Assembly: GCA_039621445.1 (NCBI GenBank)
Contig: CP154954.1
Coordinates: 69,940,670 to 70,004,669, forward strand
DNA from: Euglena gracilis
Taxonomy: Eukaryota; Euglenida; Euglenophyceae; Euglenales
DNA length: 64,000 bases
Reading direction: 5' to 3'
Below, one piece after another: positions 61,090 through 64,000 of this stretch. The number at the start of each line of letters is the position of its first letter. Position 1 is the stretch's first letter. The position numbers were made by a program, and so were the translations under genes. The notes below the pieces were generated by a model. The model saw nothing but the letters and a program-made list of their open reading frames with translations. It did no database searches and had not been told where the DNA came from.

Positions 61090-64000
61090 CCCCCCCCCCC
61101 CCGCCCCCCCTGGGTAGGTCCGGAAACCCCGGGATTATCGATGTGACTGGATTTTGTGGCCCCCCAAAGTGAATGGCCTATAGTCCCTAGTACCTCCAGA
61201 GGCTTTAGGTTACCCGCAACTCCCCGCCAGTCCGGAGATATGGCCCGAGCAAAAAAGTTGTCTACCGTTTTTTTTTTCCGGGGAGATTTCAGGGTCATTT
61301 TGGGGTCAAAAAATCGAAAATTTCAAAATATGTCAACAACGCTGCGGAGTTGAGAAAAAGTGGAGAGGACGTCCTTCCACAACTTTGGGACGCTCGATCG
61401 ACCGGTATGCGCGGTTTGGGCCAACTCCTCGCCTAGCCCGAGATACGGCCGTTTTGGGGTTTTGGGCCAGTTTTGCCAGTTTTGGCCATTTCGGGCCCGT
61501 TCTAGACGAGGAGTTGGGACCCAAACCAGGGGGTCAATCATGAGGTTTAGGGGGGGGGGGGGGGTGACCGTTTTTTGGGGTTCCCGGGGCCTGGTTGTGC
61601 GATTTTGGGCCAGTTTTGGGTATTCGGGGACCCCAGCGGGCGGCGTGAGGGCGGCTGGGCGACGGGGGGTCGGGAGGCAGGTCGGGACCCAAAATTTTGA
61701 AATTTTTTTTTGCTCAAAAACACCTTTTTTCACTTCAGAACATCAAAAAAAGTGTTTTTGAGCGAAAAAAAATTTTCCGACCCGGACCCGCCCATGCCCC
61801 CCCGCCCCCCTGGCTGGGGCCCGCACCTGGCCGGTGGACCATTTTTGGGTCAAAAAGTCGAAAAATTTCGAAAAAAAATTTTTCGCCCAAAACCATGTTT
61901 TTTGACCTCCCGGACCCGGAAAAAGTGTTTTCGAGCCGAAAATGAGCGTTTTTCGACCCGCCAGCGCCCCGTTTTGGGCCGCCAACCATTGACTTTGAGT
62001 CAAAAAAAAAAAAAAAAAAAAAATTTTTTTTTGCCCAAAACCATGTTTTTTGACCTCCCTTGACCCGGAAAAACTGTTTTCGAGCCGAAAATGAGCGTTT
62101 TTCGACCGTCAGTGCCCCATTTTGGGCCGCCCACCCATTGACTTTGAGTCAAAACCGCGCCTAAAAAAGTCGCATAAAATGGAAATTTTTTTTAATTTTT
62201 TTATTTGCCAAAAACGATGTTTTTGGGCCTCCCTGACCGCTGGCCCGGCTGGGCCGCCAGGCCGCCAGCCGGGCCGGGCCGCCTGGCCGCCGGACCACCC
62301 GCCAGGCCGCCAGGCCGCGCCGCTGAGCCGCTAGCAGGCCGGGCCGGGCCGGGGTGGTCTCCCAAAGAGCTCAGCTCTACGCCACACCCTGGTTGCTGAG
62401 CTCTTATCTCTTCAGAGTGAGAGCGAAGCTTACCACCGAGGCGACGGGGGGGTCCGACCCCCCCCCGCCCCCCGCCCCCACTGGGTAGGTCCGGAAACCC
62501 CGGGATTATCGATGTGATTGGATTTCCGGGCCCCCAAAGTGAATAGCCTATAGGTTAGGGGACGATCCCTAGTATCTCCATGGCCTTTGGGTCACCCGCA
62601 ACTCCCCGCCAGTCCGGAGATATGGCCCGAGCAAAAAAGTTGTCTACCGTTTTTTTTTTCCAAAGAAATTTTGTTGGACCGGCAAAAGTGGTCATTTTTG
62701 GGGTCAAAAAATCGAAAATTTCAAAACATCTCTAAAACGCTGGGGAGTTGAGAAAAAGTAAAGAGTACCTCATTCCACAACTTTGGGACGCCCTACCCAC
62801 CGGTATGCACAGTTTGAGCCAACTCCCCGCCTGGGCCGAGATATGGCCGTTTTGTGGTTTCGCCATGGGGGGACTCTGCCATTTGGAGCCCAAAACGGGC
62901 CAAAAAACCAGTTTTTGCAAAATATCTCCAAAATGGTGGGGAGTTGAAAAAAATGTCCGGGGACCTAAATTGAAGCCCTTGGAACGCCCTATCTACTGGT
63001 ATTTTGATTTCCTCGCAACTCCCCGCCTAGCGCTAGATACGGCCGTTTTCAGGTCCAAATGGCCGTTTTGTACACTTTTCCCTCTGTCCGACTTAGCCGT
63101 TTTGGGCCAAAAAGTCGAAAAAATCGAAAAAAATTTTCACCCAAAACGATGTTTTTTGGTCTCCCAGACCCTGAAAACATGTTTTTGAGCCGAAAATGAG
63201 CGTTTTTCGCAGGCCGGGCCGGAGTGGTCCCCCAAAGAGGTCAGCTCTACGTCACACCCTGGTCGCTCAGCTCTTATCTCTTTAGAGTAAGAGCGAAGCT
63301 TACCACCCCGGCGACGGGGGGTCGGACCCCCCCGCCCCCCCCGCCCCCCCCCCCCCGCCCCCCCCCCCCCCCCCCCGGCCCCCCAAAGTGAATGGCCTAT
63401 AGTCCCTAGTACCTCCAGAGGCTTTAGGTTACCCGCAACTCCCCGCCAGTCCGGAGATATGGCCCGAGCAAAAAAGTTGTCTACCGTTTTTTTTTCCGGG
63501 GAGATTTCAGGGTCATTTTGGGGTCAAAAAATCGAAAATTTCAAAATATGTCAACAACGCTGCGGAGTTGAGAAAAAGTGGAGAGGACGTCCTTCCACAA
63601 CTTTGGGACGCTCGATCGACCGGTATGCGCGGTTTGGGCCAACTCCTCGCCTAGCCCGAGATACGGCCGTTTTGGGGTTTTGGGCCAGTTTTGCCAGTTT
63701 TGGCCATTTCGGGCCCGTTCTAGACGAGGAGTTGGGACCCAAACCAGGGGGTCAATCATGAGGTTTAGGGGGGGGGGTTGACCGTTTTTTGGGGTTCCCG
63801 GGGCCTGGTTGTGCGATTTTGGGCCAGTTTTGGGTATTCGGGGACCCCAGCGGGCGGCGTGAGGGCGGCTGGGCGACGGGGGGTCGGGAGGCAGGTCGGG
63901 ACCCAAAATTTTGAAATTTTTTTTGCTCAAAAACACTTTTTTTCACTTCAGAACATCAAAAAAAGTGTTTTTGAGCGAAAAAAAATTTTCCGACCCGGAC
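60690..64000. repeat. ~2.2-kb tandem duplication at the window end
   Basis: 60,690-61,800 is almost identical to 62,950-64,000. The offset is 2,273 bp before the C-run block and 2,219 bp after it, because the second copy lacks the GGGATTATCGATGTGACTGG segment. The copies are more alike than other modules, so the duplication is recent. Confidence 0.88.

Larger units (their letters stand above)
53890..64000. repeat. Higher-order satellite array, continues past the window end
   Basis: About 10 kb of repeated modules. The usual order is: hairpin GAGCTCTTATCTCTTTAGAG / GTAAGAGCGAAGCTTACC, a C/G-run block, CTGGGTAGGTCCG, GGGATTATCGATGTGA, GAATAGCCTATAGGTTAG, CCGCAACTCCCCGCCAGTCC, GCCCGAGCAAAAAAGTTGTC, CGAGATACGGCCGTTTT, GAAGCCCTTGGAACGCCCTA and GAGCGTTTTTCGACCCGCCA. 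Hairpin modules start near 55,080, 56,135, 59,750, 60,955, 62,355 and 63,228; one is inverted at 57,990-58,060. No gene is visible; all open frames are low-complexity readings of the repeat. Confidence 0.9.

Overview
This is a eukaryotic nuclear window, most probably from a euglenid (Euglena-like) alga; a diplonemid is the main alternative. The inference rests on four things read from the sequence. (1) Short GC-rich exons lie in long, repeat-filled introns. (2) One recognisable gene is a GpsA-type NAD-dependent glycerol-3-phosphate dehydrogenase (GPDH), the type I associate with Euglenozoa. (3) At least five introns, in two genes on opposite strands, lack usable GT-AG borders but fit the geometry I recall for euglenid 'nonconventional' introns: CAG/CAA at +4..+6 pairing with CTG/TTG at -8..-6, inverted repeats at the ends and, where preserved, an 8-bp direct repeat. 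These sit beside ordinary GT-AG introns and one GC-AG intron. (4) A polypyrimidine-AG site just upstream of a start codon looks like a spliced-leader acceptor. No rRNA, tRNA, CRISPR or viral gene was recognised.

Layout. 1-6,233 (+): the 3' part of a gene of unknown function, seven exons that join in frame, with one C-terminal hydrophobic segment. 6,234-12,823: no certain gene, but several GC-rich open islands that could be 5' exons. 12,824-28,686 (+): the GPDH gene, twelve exons recovered, from an N-terminal hydrophobic exon through the Rossmann fold to the catalytic-lysine region and half of the C-terminal domain; the last ~100 residues were not found. 28,687-33,891: repeats only. 33,892-38,153 (-): a small C2-domain protein, three exons, with a ~1.1 kb transposon (21-bp terminal inverted repeats, 8-bp TTAGGAAT target duplication) in its first intron. 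38,175-53,900: gene-poor, with minisatellites, two copies of a TTAA-flanked transposon carrying a PHD-like zinc finger, and hairpin elements. 53,900-64,000: a higher-order satellite array that runs off the window; related pieces also sit inside GPDH introns.

The most interesting signal is the intron biology. The nonconventional introns behave like fossil DNA transposons. Intron 1 of GPDH keeps a perfect 8-bp target duplication and transposon-like ends, and removing it exactly restores the NAD-binding motif GGGAFGTA. Two introns share related 5' and 3' ends, implying one element family. A different, G-run/C-run-punctuated repeat family also fills conventional introns of both plus-strand genes. 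Coordinates of well-joined exons should be good to the base; outer ends of gene models are not resolved.
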